Source: Pyxicephalus adspersus
Lineage: Eukaryota; Chordata; Amphibia; Anura; Pyxicephalidae
Assembly (NCBI RefSeq): GCF_032062135.1
Contig: NC_092864.1
Location: 16,193,762-16,257,761 of the forward strand
DNA length: 64,000 nucleotides
Direction of reading: 5' to 3'
Part shown: in pieces, positions 24,785 through 35,740 of the stretch
How positions within the stretch are numbered: position 1 is the stretch's first letter
How the letters are laid out: every line of letters starts with the position of its first letter
The notes under the pieces: generated by a model
What the model was told of the DNA's origin: nothing
The model's database searches: none
What the model saw: the letters and a program-made list of their open reading frames with translations, nothing else
Translations under genes and position numbers: made by a program

Positions 24785-25975
24785 CCACAGGCTAAGCTGT
24801 CCACTATAGAAGTGATTGGGCTGCTGGTCCAAGCTGTCCACCATAGAAGTTAATAGGCTGTCCACCATAGATGTGAATTGGCTGCTGCCAGGCTGTCCAC
24901 CATAGAAGTGAAAAGGCTGCATCTGAGCCAAGCTGTCCCCTATATACGTGAATGGGCTGCCGAGCCAGGCTGTTCACCATAGAAGTGAGGGGGTGCTTAT
25001 GGTCCAAGCTGTCCACCATATACATGAATAGGCTGCTGGGCTAGGCTGTCAACCATATACGTGAATGGGCTGCCGGGCCAGGCTGTTCACCATAGAAGTG
25101 AGGGGGTNNNNNNNNNNNNNNNNNNNNNNNNNNNNNNNNNNNNNNNNNNNNNNNNNNNNNNNNNNNNNNNNNNNNNNNNNNNNNNNNNNNNNNNNNNNNN
25201 NNNNNNNNNNNNNNNNNNNNNNNNNNNNNNNNNNNNNNNNNNNNNNNNNNNNNNNNNNNNNNNNNNNNNNNNNNNNNNNNNNNNNNNNNNNNNNNNNNNN
25301 NNNNNNNNNNNNNNNNNNNNNNNNNNNNNNNNNNNNNNNNNNNNNNNNNNNNNNNNNNNNNNNNNNNNNNNNNNNNNNNNNNNNNNNNNNNNNNNNNNNN
25401 NNNNNNNNNNNNNNNNNNNNNNNNNNNNNNNNNNNNNNNNNNNNNNNNNNNNNNNNNNNNNNNNNNNNNNNNNNNNNNNNNNNNNNNNNNNNNNNNNNNN
25501 NNNNNNNNNNNNNNNNNNNNNNNNNNNNNNNNNNNNNNNNNNNNNNNNNNNNNNNNNNNNNNNNNNNNNNNNNNNNNNNNNNNNNNNNNNNNNNNNNNNN
25601 NNNNNNNNNNNNNNNNNNNNNNNNNNNNNNNNNNNNNNNNNNNNNNNNNNNNNNNNNNNNNNNNNNNNNNNNNNNNNNNNNNNNNNNNNNNNNNNNNNNN
25701 NNNNNNNNNNNNNNNNNNNNNNNNNNNNNNNNNNNNNNNNNNNNNNNNNNNNNNNNNNNNNNNNNNNNNNNNNNNNNNNNNNNNNNNNNNNNNNNNNNNN
25801 NNNNNNNNNNNNNNNNNNNNNNNNNNNNNNTTGCTGCCAGCCCATGCTTTTTATCATAGAAGTGATTGGGCTGCTGCAGGCCCAATGTGTTTATCATACA
25901 AGTGTTTATCATACAAGTGAATAGGTTGCTACCAGTCTAAGCTGTCCACCATACAAGTGAATAGGCATTTTTCAG
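24785..25975. repeat. Minisatellite, ~38-45 bp unit, interrupted by assembly gap
   Basis: The unit is approximately 'ggctgtccaccatagaagtg' + 'aatgggctgctg' + 'ggccaa'. About seven variable copies are visible left of the gap and about three right of it. Variants include 'tatacgtg' for 'tagaagtg' and 'gagggggtgcttat' inserts. The array begins about 320 bp upstream of the CORO7 start codon. Its true copy number is unknown because the centre is unsequenced. Confidence 0.9.
25108..25830. other. Assembly gap (723 Ns)
   Basis: Run of unknown bases inside the minisatellite. Open frames spanning it are artefacts. Confidence 0.99.
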
Positions 25976-26807
25976 CAGTACTTCAAGGTAATGTCACCAA
26001 CCTCCAATTCTAGATTTCCGCCCACTGACCACAATGCATGGAATTTTTCGGTCACTAACGCTGCCATATTTTTGATGTAGTCACGCTTGGTTATTTACTT
26101 GATTCAGGAGCATTTTTTTAACTACTGACATTTTCCTTGTACTGACTGGCAAAGTAAAGTTAGCTGTGTTACATGCTGATGATAACCATGCTGCCATGTT
26201 GTGTTCTATATTTAATTCTCCTACATTCCACATGCTGGTATGTTTTAAATAATTCTCACTTTTGTTGCCCTCTCCCTCTAACCCACTTCCACTACACTTT
26301 ACCAAGATTTTAGTTCTCTTTGGTTCAGGGATTTTCATTGTCTTGCGGCCCATGTGTACACAGCCCACTGCTAATCCTGGCTCTCCTTTTCAGCACAAGG
26401 TTTTCATTACAGATAGTAGGTGACTGGTGTAGTGACAACGGGGTCTCACCAAAACCCAGAGAGTTCCCAGGTATGCCCTTATAACAGCACTGGGTGTTTA
26501 AGAACATCAAAACATAGCACGAGTCCATGATTCATCAAACAGCTCTGTAACATGGAAGGGTAGTCATATGCTCCACTTTGCCCAGAAATATCAGATACAT
26601 TTCTTTCCACCAGGACAATAAAAGCAGGGGCTGGTACTAAAAAAAGGAGTGTAAATGCTGCCAATGAGGTCAGTAGTATTGATATTCTCTTTCCCAAATA
26701 CAACTTCTTAATCCAGCTACACAGAATAAAACTCTGAAGAGATGACGTGGGTTACCAACCCAATCATTTCATATACCCTTAAACCAAAAAAATAATACAA
26801 CAAAATG

Positions 26808-27004
26808 GGTCTGAGTTATCAAAATTCCCCAAGAATGGAGAAGATAGATTATCATGGGAAAACCTGAGTGATCCAGCAAACTTGTAAATTGATTTCTAAA
26901 AATCAGTTGATATTCAAATATCCATTCTGGGTTTTCTGGTCATCCAGGTTCTCCCACGATAGTCTATCTTTACCGGTCACGGGAGCTTTAATAAATCAGG
27001 CCCA
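26808..27004. mobile_element. Foldback/MITE-like element, 'cctgatttattaaagctc' family, copy 2
   Basis: The left arm 'tctgagttatcaaaattccc' is decayed. The right arm 'gggagctttaataaatcagg' is good. The central 'aatcagttgatattcaaata' differs from copy 1. Confidence 0.8.
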
Positions 27005-27491
27005 ATAGTTCATGAAATGCAATTGATATCATCCTTTAAGCTTTCTATTATTTCATTGTTTATGATTACAGATGTACAAGTACCCTGATCCTGAATTTTT
27101 ATTGCTTGCAAGCAAACGTTGCAGTAGAGAACACTACTTATCCTGGGGAGTTGCCAGCTCCAGAATTTTGATACTTCAGGCCATACAGGTGATGGACAGC
27201 AGGGAGGTCTCTAACATGTCATTTGTGTACAGCAAAGGCTCCAAATTGCTCTCTGTCTGCACAGTTTGTGTATATTTCCTTCTGGAATAGTATGCATGAT
27301 TTGTAGAACCTATAACATAACTTCAAGTTCAACTTTAAACTTTATAACTTCCAGTAAGGAAAATTCATTCTAGATGCATCAAAACAAAAGGTGTGCAAAG
27401 CTCTGCCCTTCATTTGCTTCAAAAAGCAGCCACAGCTTCAGTAGAAAAGTCTGTCCTCTGTCAGCATACCAAGAACCATTGCTGTCAGTGT

Positions 27492-27625
27492 TCTTCCCAG
27501 CCCCTTTTAGCTGGGCAAACCATCCGGCACTTTTCAAGAACCACCTAGCTGTTTTTGGGTGGCTACTGAAAAGTTGGGTCACAATACGAGGGGGAATGGC
27601 CTGCCTTCCCACCCAGCTTAAATAA
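27492..27625 (+). repeat. 'gggcgcaccacccggcactt' repeat family, copy 2
   Basis: 'ttcttcccagccccttttag', 'ctgggcaaaccatccggcac', 'ctgtttttgggtggctactg' and 'cccacccagctta' match the copies at 4930 and 52363. Confidence 0.85.
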
Positions 27626-29125
27626 AAATAAAAGGGGATAATACTGGTCTCATCGCAGAGGTCTATCACACCGACCTTTGTCATAGCTGTAGTTTCCTGA
27701 CCAGGGCTTTGTTAAATGGAGAACTCTACTCTGACCCAGCAAGGGGCTTGTTGGACCCCCAGATTTGGGGTATTGCATTTTGTAACTTTTAAGTAACTGT
27801 TAGGTCATAAATGTACATTTGATGTGAATAATGCTCTAGACGTTATTATTAAATAATTCTGATAATTTGTTTTTTTAAATATATCTACCTGGTGTTCAGG
27901 TTAAATAAATTAAAACAGTAGACAAGAATATATTTGTGTTTCTAATTTTTGAGTATTATCTTGTGTTATATTGGATGTGTAACATATAAGCAAATCACTT
28001 TGTGTGTCATCACTAATCAATGTGTCATCGCAATCAAATCAAAAGGTTACAAGCCTGCCCACCACGACAAGGTAGACTGTTTAGGAGCAAGTCCTACACT
28101 CAAGTACACTCAGCTACCCTACTCAACCATCACTTTTCCAATATGACGATTGCCAACTCAGCCTCACCCTGCGCCTAGATTTTCCAGCACCTTGAGCAAC
28201 AACCTAAGCACCAGCAGGCTGAAAAGGGCCATCATGGGGCAAAGTTAACCTTTGTTAAATCTGTTAACCCTTGCTAAACTCACACACATAAATAGAGTGC
28301 AAACACTTGCTTAGACAGAAGAGCAAACTATTATCCTTGGCAACCGCAGTTTGCCTCTTTTAGCACTGTCTGCCTCCCTCACTGCCACCCCAAACAGGGA
28401 TGACTCAGACTTCACTTTTAAGGTGGCATTCAGGAGAAAAGGTTACTGTAAGGGTACGCTTATCTGGCCGGGGATCCCATTGTATACACCACTGAGGCAT
28501 CACTCCCCATTTATTCTGTTCAGCGGTGTCACTTGCAGCAGCATGTCCTGGTTCCCTTTAGCCGTGCAGATGTACTTTCTCGGCATCTCCAGCACACACT
28601 TTGAGGCTGTGCACAGCTGAAGGGGGTTTTGGGAGCATATTCGTTCCTGGCTCAATATCGTGCTCCCATTGGTTGTTGGGAGTTTATGGCCTTTCTGCTC
28701 ACAGTCACCTGTGACTTTCGTAGTGTTACACTGGGCTGACCTACTGCTGGTGTGTTATTTTCATAGATTTACTGTTGTTGCCTGTTTCTGACGCTGCAAG
28801 TGTATGCTGCCTGGACAACTTTTTGTCTGTGACCCCGACTCTGCTTTTGTCTTTTCCCTTGTATACCTCATCCTGTGGATTGATACCTGTGAATGACCTC
28901 TGGCTTAGTATTCTGGACTTGTCTCTGCTGAAATCTTCAATATGTGCGGGCACCTGGTCCACTGTTAGTCCTTGGCCAGATGCCGTTACAGAAGTCCTGG
29001 GGCAACTGTGTACTGGGATAGTGCAACTATCTTCCCGAGGCTGAGCGGGAGCTTGCTATAGGCGAAGAGTGCGGCATTATATTGGGGGAATGGCATCTGG
29101 CAAGCACTGGTGCTGGACCAGGGCC

Positions 29126-29262
29126 TTACAGTTACACTATTTCTACTTAGAGAATTCAGAGATTCAGCTTACACTTTTTATAGTGTTTAATAAGTGAAAG
29201 ACAACAAATACACACAAAAAGAATAATGAACAATAGAAATTATTTAGTAGACAATAGCAACA
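29126..29262 (+). repeat. Interspersed repeat fragment shared with 39790-39960
   Basis: 'ctatttctacttagag', 'agattcagcttacacttttt' and the following A-rich stretch recur at 39790. This may be part of an LTR or other retroelement end; the class is not determined. Confidence 0.6.
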
Positions 29263-29265
29263 GTA

Positions 29266-29299
<34 letters not shown>

Positions 29300-29350
29300 A
29301 ATAAACAGGATTTATATAGCGCCAACATATTACGCAGCGCTCTACATTAT
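29262..29350 (+). repeat. (TTA)n and dispersed repeat copy 8, truncated
   Basis: About ten TTA units, then 'aacaggatttatatagcgcc' and 'aacatattacgcagcgctct'. The repeat stops where the phospholipase D pseudogene sequence begins. Confidence 0.85.
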
Positions 29351-29362
29351 AAAAATCTCTGC

Positions 29363-29965
29363 GTCTATGTGCATTGTATATCTGATGCTGAACACCATGT
29401 ATACATAGAGAATCAGTTCTTTACCAGCTGTGCGAATGCACAACAACATTTCAGAAGCCCTTGTAACCTGAACAAGCTGAGCATACAAAGAAAACACCAC
29501 CTTCTCTAGTCATCCTGGTTATACCCCTATTATTACACTTGCAAAAGAATAATAGCATGGAAGGAGGAAACTCCATCCAGGTCATTTTGCATTACACCTA
29601 CAGTTCCATTTGTCACAATAAAAGATAAAGAATTTATGATCCCCAGAATGAAAGGCAATGCATAGAAGACAAGCAAATTTGCTTGAAGCCTCAGAATGGA
29701 CTGTTTCAATACAATTCTGCGTGCTCTAAACTCTCCAAGCCTGAATGTAGAGATAGACCTGGCTCTGGGAATTAGCAGCTATATCAAAAGAGCACTGACA
29801 CTGCTATATACCTATAAAAAGCATGTTTCCTTCATGATCTCCCTCTGGGCTCGCCATGAAAAGATGGTGGCTATTGACAATCCATAGTTTTTCTGGGGGA
29901 TCTGGCCTATGGCGGATGGGATGACTGTGACTATTGACTTACAAATGTAGGCTCAGGCGAGATAT
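29363..29965 (+). pseudogene. Phospholipase D (PLD1/PLD2-type) pseudogene fragments, rearranged copy A
   Basis: The first part (29363-29740) reads through a decayed YIENQFFTSCAN segment belonging to the second HKD half of PLD. The next part (29745-29965) reads EIDLALGISSYIKRALTLLY, then LWARHEKMVAID and DLAYGGWDDCDY, which belong to the first HKD half. The HxKxxxxD catalytic signature (HEKMVAID) survives, but stops and frameshifts break the frame. The domain order is reversed relative to a real PLD, so the block is rearranged. No introns interrupt regions that are multi-exon in vertebrate PLD genes, which points to a processed copy. Confidence 0.8.
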
Positions 29966-29999
29966 AGCAGCAGAATGGGGATACGACTTTGGACTTTGT

Positions 30000-30480
30000 T
30001 CTCATAACTTCTACTAAAATCTGTGAGCACAGCAGACAGACATCAGTACTCAGTGCCAGAATGCCACAGGGCCACTAAACAAGTGTTGCAGTTGGTTGAT
30101 CGCTGGTCAGCAGGATACAACGAAAATTCCATTCTCAGCGCCTACTTACATTGTATATCTAATGCAGAACACTATGTCTACATAGAGAATCAGTTCCTTA
30201 ACAGCTCTACAGGTGAACACTCAATACGCAAAACCATTGCGGAAGCCATTATAAACTCAATAGGCCTAGCATACAAGGAAAACATCACGTTCCGTAACTG
30301 TCCTGGTCATTCCCCTTTAATCCCACTTGCAGAGGAACATTAGGATAGAAGGAGGAAATTCCATGCAGGCCATTTTGAAGTACAAGCAAATTTGCATTAA
30401 GCCTCAGAATGAATTTTTTTAGATTCAATTCCAGGTGCCCTAAACTCTGTAAGTCTGAATGTATCAGATCCAGTTCCTGA
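30000..30480 (+). pseudogene. Phospholipase D pseudogene fragment, second catalytic half, copy B
   Basis: A frame at 30023-30343 reads RWSAGYNENSILSAYLHCIS and EHYVYIENQFLNSS, the region just before and within the second catalytic half of PLD1/PLD2. After a frameshift near 30300 a further matching stretch (EGGNSMQAILKY) is visible. It is homologous at DNA level to 29363-29740 ('aagcctcagaatgga/aatga' and flanks), so the two blocks are duplicates. Clearly non-functional. Confidence 0.85.
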
Positions 30481-30789
30481 TCAGTTCTTCAATTATGTCT
30501 TATGTCAGTATAATATATGTACTGTATTATTTGACCTGCAACTAACTGCGAGTTTAGTTATTAAACATTTTTTATTTCAACACACCAGGTTTTGGATATG
30601 GCGCATATATCGCGGTCTGAACAATATATAGTGCATTAAAGGTCCATAATAGCACTTAGTACTCTATGCACCTGACACATGGCCCTCTACAATGCACCAT
30701 AAAGAAGGAATCTAAACATTTCCAGGAACTTCAATGGGATCTTCTTTGACATAAACTATTTTTGTCTTGTACCTGGCCCTCAACACTCT

Positions 30790-32060
30790 GTCATGAGCTG
30801 AAACAACATGCCAGGAGATGCCCTCATTGCCTCACGCTTCTGACCAGACTCCAATGCCAACAATAAGCAAACAGAACTGCCTGCCTGAATACCTCAACAT
30901 ACTGATGGCCAAATCCTTCTACCCGAACTATCATGCCATGATAGAGTTTCCGGAGGTCAATCAGCTGTTCCTCATTACAGACCTTGGGTCTGAGGAACTG
31001 GAAGGTTTGATAATGAAAAGATCAGGGGGTCACCAACATCAGAGTACCAACTGGGTCGGCCCATGCCCGTTCTGCTACTGCTGGTTGAAGAGGTGCCTGG
31101 TGGTGAAGGATTCATTTCTACTCTATCTGAACCCAGATTCTTGAGAGAACTCCTTTGTGCTGCTCTTCGACCCTCAATTCAAAGCACAGGTGGGTTACAA
31201 ACACACCAATATTAAAATCACCATCAGAAAATGGAGTTACTCCAGGTCGCTGATCTTAAAGTGCAACCGTTATCAGCAGGCTCACTGGTGAGGGCAGCAG
31301 ATAAACCAGATTGCTGAGGAGGAACATAGCAAGGGCTTTCTAACAACACATCGATTTGGCGCCCACGTGCCCGTGTGGAAAAGAACACAAGTGAAGTGGT
31401 TTGGTAAAGGTGCCACTTATTTCATCCCAGTGGCTGACGCTCTGATGCAGGCATGGGAGGAGATCTTCATCAGCAACTGGTGGCTCGGCCCAATGATTCA
31501 CCTTAAGAAACCAGTGGCTCAGCCCAGAGATTCACCTTAAGAAACCAGCACTGGATGATAACTGGAGACTGGACACTATCCTGATACGCAAAGCAGAAGC
31601 TGGAGCTTAGGTTTGTGCCTTGCTGTTCAGAGATAGACCTGGCTCAGGAAATTAACAGCAGCTATATCAAAAGAGCACTGACACTGCAATATCCCCATAA
31701 AAAGCATGTTTCCTCCATGGTCTCCCTCTGGGCTCACCAAAGTTTTACTGAGGGATCAGGATCTGGCCTATGGCGGATGGGATGACTATGACTATTCACT
31801 GACAAATATGGGCTGAGGCGAGATACAGCAGCAGAATGGGTTTACGCCTTAGGACATGTTCCCCGGCTAAGACAATCTCTCAATACTGGCCAGGCAAAGA
31901 CTATAGCAAGGTGATTTTCAAAGACTGGGTACAGCTGGACAAACCCTTTGAAGATTAAATTGATTGGTTCAAAAACCCACGACTGCCATGCTGCCATGGA
32001 GGGGCATTGATGCAATGACCCTTGGCAAAGCTGCCAGGGTTGCGTACAGACCAGACATGG
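30790..32060 (+). pseudogene. Phospholipase D pseudogene, PH to mid-catalytic region, copy C
   Basis: In order it shows ELEGLIMKRSGGHQH, then CLVVKDSFLLYLNPDS (PH domain), HRFGAHVPVWKRTQVKWFGK, ADALMQAWEEIFISNWWLGP, a decayed 'EIDLAQEIN' segment, DLAYGGWDDYDY, and finally [20 protein letters not shown] and LGKAAR. These follow PLD1/PLD2 collinearly without introns, with at least four stops or frameshifts. The first HKD motif is destroyed here. The 31630-31830 part is homologous to 29745-29965. Vertebrate PLD hydrolyses phosphatidylcholine to phosphatidic acid; this copy cannot make enzyme. PLD1 versus PLD2 origin is not resolvable by eye. Confidence 0.88.
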
Positions 32061-32120
32061 GCAAACGCACCCCACAGGCCCGTTGGGCTTTTTAACCCGG
32101 CCCCTTGAGTTCTCTCTCTA

Positions 32121-32140
32121 CTTCAGCGGCTTCGCTGAAG
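32121..32140. other. Perfect 8 bp stem hairpin 'cttcagcggcttcgctgaag'
   Basis: A short palindrome with a 4-base loop lies in GC-rich sequence immediately after the PLD pseudogene and before the hAT fragment. Function unknown. Confidence 0.6.
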
Positions 32141-32429
32141 TAGATCCACGGTCTGTGGCTCTGGCCAGTGCCACCGCAAGCGGTATCAGGAGAAGTACCC
32201 CGCTGGGGCACCGCACTGGCCAGGGCTGTGAACCATGTCCTCTGTACAAATCCCCAATACAAATCCCAGGCTCAGGGAAGTGAGTGGGACAACCGTCCAC
32301 TCTCCCATCGCAGATCTGAGGGGTTATGTCATCATGACATCACGTTCAGTGACATCCGTTGCGGTGTGCATGCGACAACTTGACAACCACTGCTTTACTG
32401 CACTTTTTCTTCTGAGCCCTATTGTAAGA

Positions 32430-32690
32430 ATTAGCGGACCAAAGAAAAGAAAAGTGGACAGTGAGTGCCGAGTGTTTAATGAGTGGACATCAAAATATTT
32501 TTTCACAGAAGTCTGATCAATGGCTTTATGTCTGATATGTCAAGAAACTGTTGCGGTTTTCAAAGAATACAACATCAGTGGTCACTTTATCGCGAAGCAT
32601 GGCAACTACGCTACCAAGCAGTCAACGCAAGAACGGACAGCTACTGCACAAAGGATGACGGCTAATTTACAGAATCAGCAATAATTTTTT
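32430..32690 (+). mobile_element. Dead hAT-type transposase N-terminus (GTF2IRD2/ZBED-like)
   Basis: A frame reads GPKKRKVDSECRVFNEWTSK, then YFFTEV, one stop, then ALCLICQETVAVFKEYNISG and HFIAKHGNYATKQSTQERTA. This shows a nuclear-localisation-like KKRKV and a C-x2-C...H-x4-H zinc finger (CLIC...HFIAKH), as in the hAT-derived family that gave rise to GTF2IRD2 and related proteins. The remainder of the transposase is missing; LINE sequence follows. The internal stop makes it non-functional. Confidence 0.75.
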
Positions 32691-32739
32691 CACCGATAAA
32701 CTGCAATTCTTAAGTACTTAAGTACCAGGGTAAATTTAT

Positions 32740-33600
32740 GCTGGCAGTCCACAGAGTCTTTGAGAAGGTAAGGCTGGTCCAGAGACAAATAAATTCAAAT
32801 TATACTAGTTTGGTTAACCTTCCCTTCAACAAAGAACAGCAAATAGATTTGAGAAAGAGGACAAAAAAAGAAAACTACTGGCTATTGCTAGTGGCAGACC
32901 ATATGCCCCAGGAAATGGTTTCATATACCTATTCTGAAGCAGGTACCTCTCTTGATGGACCCGTAAGGAATCAAAAAGGGTTTTGTTGACTTTTAATGGG
33001 ATTTATATAGCCCTATGATCCCTGGGATTTACTTACTCTACTTACTAGAGGATTGAAGAAGTTGTCTGACTCAGAGGTGGAGATTATGAATAGAGCAATT
33101 ACACTGGAGGAATTTGAGGTGATGATTAACACATTTGCTAATGGTAAGTGCCCTCAGACAGATGGCCTGCCTGCACAATGGTACACGAACTAATTGGCGG
33201 TGGTAGGTCCGAGGCTCCAGAATTCATATCATTTTTGTCTAGAGGGTGGTATCCTCCTTCAGTTCATGTAGATATAATCCCTAAACCAAAAAAAGATCCT
33301 CTATCCCTTTATATTGCTCCTGCTGTAGGCCAACAGGCTTGCTTAATATGGATCTTAAAATTCTTACCAAAGTGCTCACCACTCTTACATCCTGCACTCT
33401 TTAGTTGACTTTGACCAGACGTTATTCCTCAAAAAGGTTTTATTCACATGCAAATCTATCACAATATGAAGGATTTACTACTGTCTCATTAGATATGGGG
33501 AAAAGATTTGATTCTGTAGACTGGACCTATATTCAAGTTGTATAGTAGAAAATAAGATTCGGGATGGTTTTCCTTCCATGAATTGGGTTATGTGCTAAAT
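32740..33600 (+). mobile_element. Degenerate L1/Tx1-like non-LTR retrotransposon, reverse transcriptase part
   Basis: Frameshifted segments read EVEIMNRAITLEEFEVMINT, ANGKCPQTDGLP, VDIIPKPKKDP, then LVDFDQT and SLDMGKRFDSVDWTYIQVV. These match the order of the L1-superfamily reverse transcriptase: ..GK.PG.DGLP.., ..IPKP.KDP.., ..D...AFDS..W. The catalytic palm motif region is incomplete. Numerous stops make it a fossil. Confidence 0.75.
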
Positions 33601-35740
33601 CTTTTACTGTTGTGCGACAGGCAATTGTCTTTCCATTCAGTACTAGACAGTCCCCTATCAAGAGCATTATTTGCTCTTATGGTTGAGCTTACAGCTGCTG
33701 CTGTTAGGAGCAGTAAAGCCAATAAGGTCTTCCCACAGGTCATTTGGACGAGAATTTAGCCTTATACATAAAATTATCCTTTATCCTAACAATTCCCTCC
33801 TCATACACACTCGCACACACACTCAGCCAGGTTTACAGGCGGCTTGGACCAAGGAATATTTGTAGGAGAAAGCCGTGGATTGGAAAGATGTGTGAGAATT
33901 TTTCTTGACGTATTTGGTTTCTGAAAGAGCTAGGGTTATCCAAAACAAGACTGTTTATTGACTGTACTTTACCCCAGCCAGATTTGCAAGGATATTCCGT
34001 GCTGAGAATTCTGGGTGCTGGCAGTGCTCTCTGCTGCAAGCGGGTTTTTTACATATTTTTTGGTCCGCTCTGGATATTGGTCCTTTCTAGAAAGAAATTG
34101 TAGAATTTGGTTCTCACTTTACTTCTGTCCCCCTTTCTCCTAAGGTGTCCTCTTGTCTTTAAGGGTTAGTTAGGCCCTTGGTGGGTATGGTGGCTATAAG
34201 AACATTTGTGTCCTAATTTTTGATATGTACAAAAATCAATTGTCCTAAACTACAAGAAGTCTTCTCCACCCACTGTGGAGGCATGGAGGGTTTTTTTTAA
34301 CTGCTCATGACCACTCTATAGGGCTGTCCATGCTAATAGGGGTTAATATACCTAATTCAATAATGTGTGTGGATTAATAGTACTAGATCAATATCTAGTA
34401 CAGCAACCATTTTACACATGCACACTAACAAAAGATTGTGTTCTGAAAAGATTTTTGACTGCATAAGGGTAGACGACAAGAACCTATAAAAGCAGAGTGC
34501 AAAACTTAATTCCTACTTGCAGACACTTCTTCCCCCTCTTTGTGCTGTAGAACTTGTAGCCATCTCACAGTCATAGTCATAGTCAGCGCCTTCGTCCTTG
34601 GTCGCAGATTTGGAAACATTTAGTACACTATTAGGACATGTTCCACTCCTCTCTGAAAGCTAAAAAGAAATATAAACAAAATTCATTACCATTGCTGGCA
34701 CTTTTATTTCATGAATGTTTGAATACTAATATTAAAACTAATAATGAACATTTAAAGAAAAACACCTGTTAAAAAATAAAAAAATCAATAACTATAGTAA
34801 TAAAAGAAAACCCAATAAAGAAGCTATGGCTGCAATACTGGCACTTTACACTCCTCCCCTACCCCCCAACACACACACAGTGTTCTGCCATAAAGTCCTG
34901 TCTGGCATTCCATGCCATTCAATCAACTCTCATCCAGACTGAAATGGGCCTGCTCCCTGGGGGTATTATCCTGCAAGTCTGGGCTCAGGGTACAACTCTA
35001 TGATAGTGTGTTCACTTGTCTGCAAGGGAGCTGCATTCTGTGGACAAATAACAACTGCCTGTCTGTGGCCCCAATACTGAATCTGAGTCACAGACCAAGA
35101 AAGAGCAAGCAGCCAATCAAACCATGTTCCAAAATTGATGACATCAAGCTGGCTGTATGTATTGCATTTAAAACAGCACTCTAGGCAAAGTTAACAAGAT
35201 AAAGATAAAAAATTAGGAACAGCCTGATCCTGCATTTTTTAATTTTATTTTTAAAACAATCTTTATTTAAGGGATTTTTAAAGAGGAGGAGGGAAATAAA
35301 GAAAATATACAACCAGCAGTAAACAATTGGATATCAAAGAAGAATATACAAAATCTGCAGTTTTCAAATAAATACAAAGTTGTCCCCCACAGTACTTCTT
35401 TTCTACCACTAGATGTCCTCAGTTTTTCAGGTTACATGAGCAATATTCATCCAACCTCATTCGGTTGTAATAGGCCAACTCAGTCTTTATAGGTACACTT
35501 GTTCTTCCCAAAAAATGCCTAAAAAAGGAGGCTAAACCCTGCAGGTAAAGAAAATATGCAGGTATCACATACACTTGGCACGTTAAACTATAATCCTTTC
35601 ATGTCTTAAACCACCCAATGATTAAAATTGAAAAACAGTATTCATAGGAGGCCATGTAGTCATCCATGTGTAAGCTTGCTGTCACCACAATGCACATCAA
35701 CACACAATGCACTTAGGCCATGATGAACATTATGTGTTTT
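33600..35740. other. Intergenic; one possible minus-strand terminal-exon-like frame, otherwise nothing recognised
   Basis: On the minus strand a good acceptor ('atatttctttttag', ending about 34661) opens a 48-codon frame with SATKDEGADYDYDCEMATSS and ends in TAG near 34518. I cannot connect it to any other exon and do not recognise it. The rest is AT-rich with short simple repeats. Confidence 0.3.

Larger units (their letters stand above)
25976..29120. other. Intergenic, no recognised gene
   Basis: Besides the two repeats listed separately here, the region is AT-rich. Three short overlapping minus-strand frames (26081-26368, 26325-26528, 26479-26703) occur; the last has a hydrophobic N-terminal stretch (ISILLTSLAAFTLLFLVPAP). 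None was recognised and no splice structure links them. The 28350-29100 part has open frames on both strands and ends in a module that recurs near 39790, so it may be repeat-derived. Confidence 0.5.

Noticed and set aside
25049..25924. Open frames of 256-287 codons
   Set aside because: They are open only because they run through the 723 unknown bases.
26081..26703. Three overlapping minus-strand frames, one with a hydrophobic N-terminus
   Set aside because: Considered as a broken membrane-protein gene, but no family match, no splice signals and no continuous frame.
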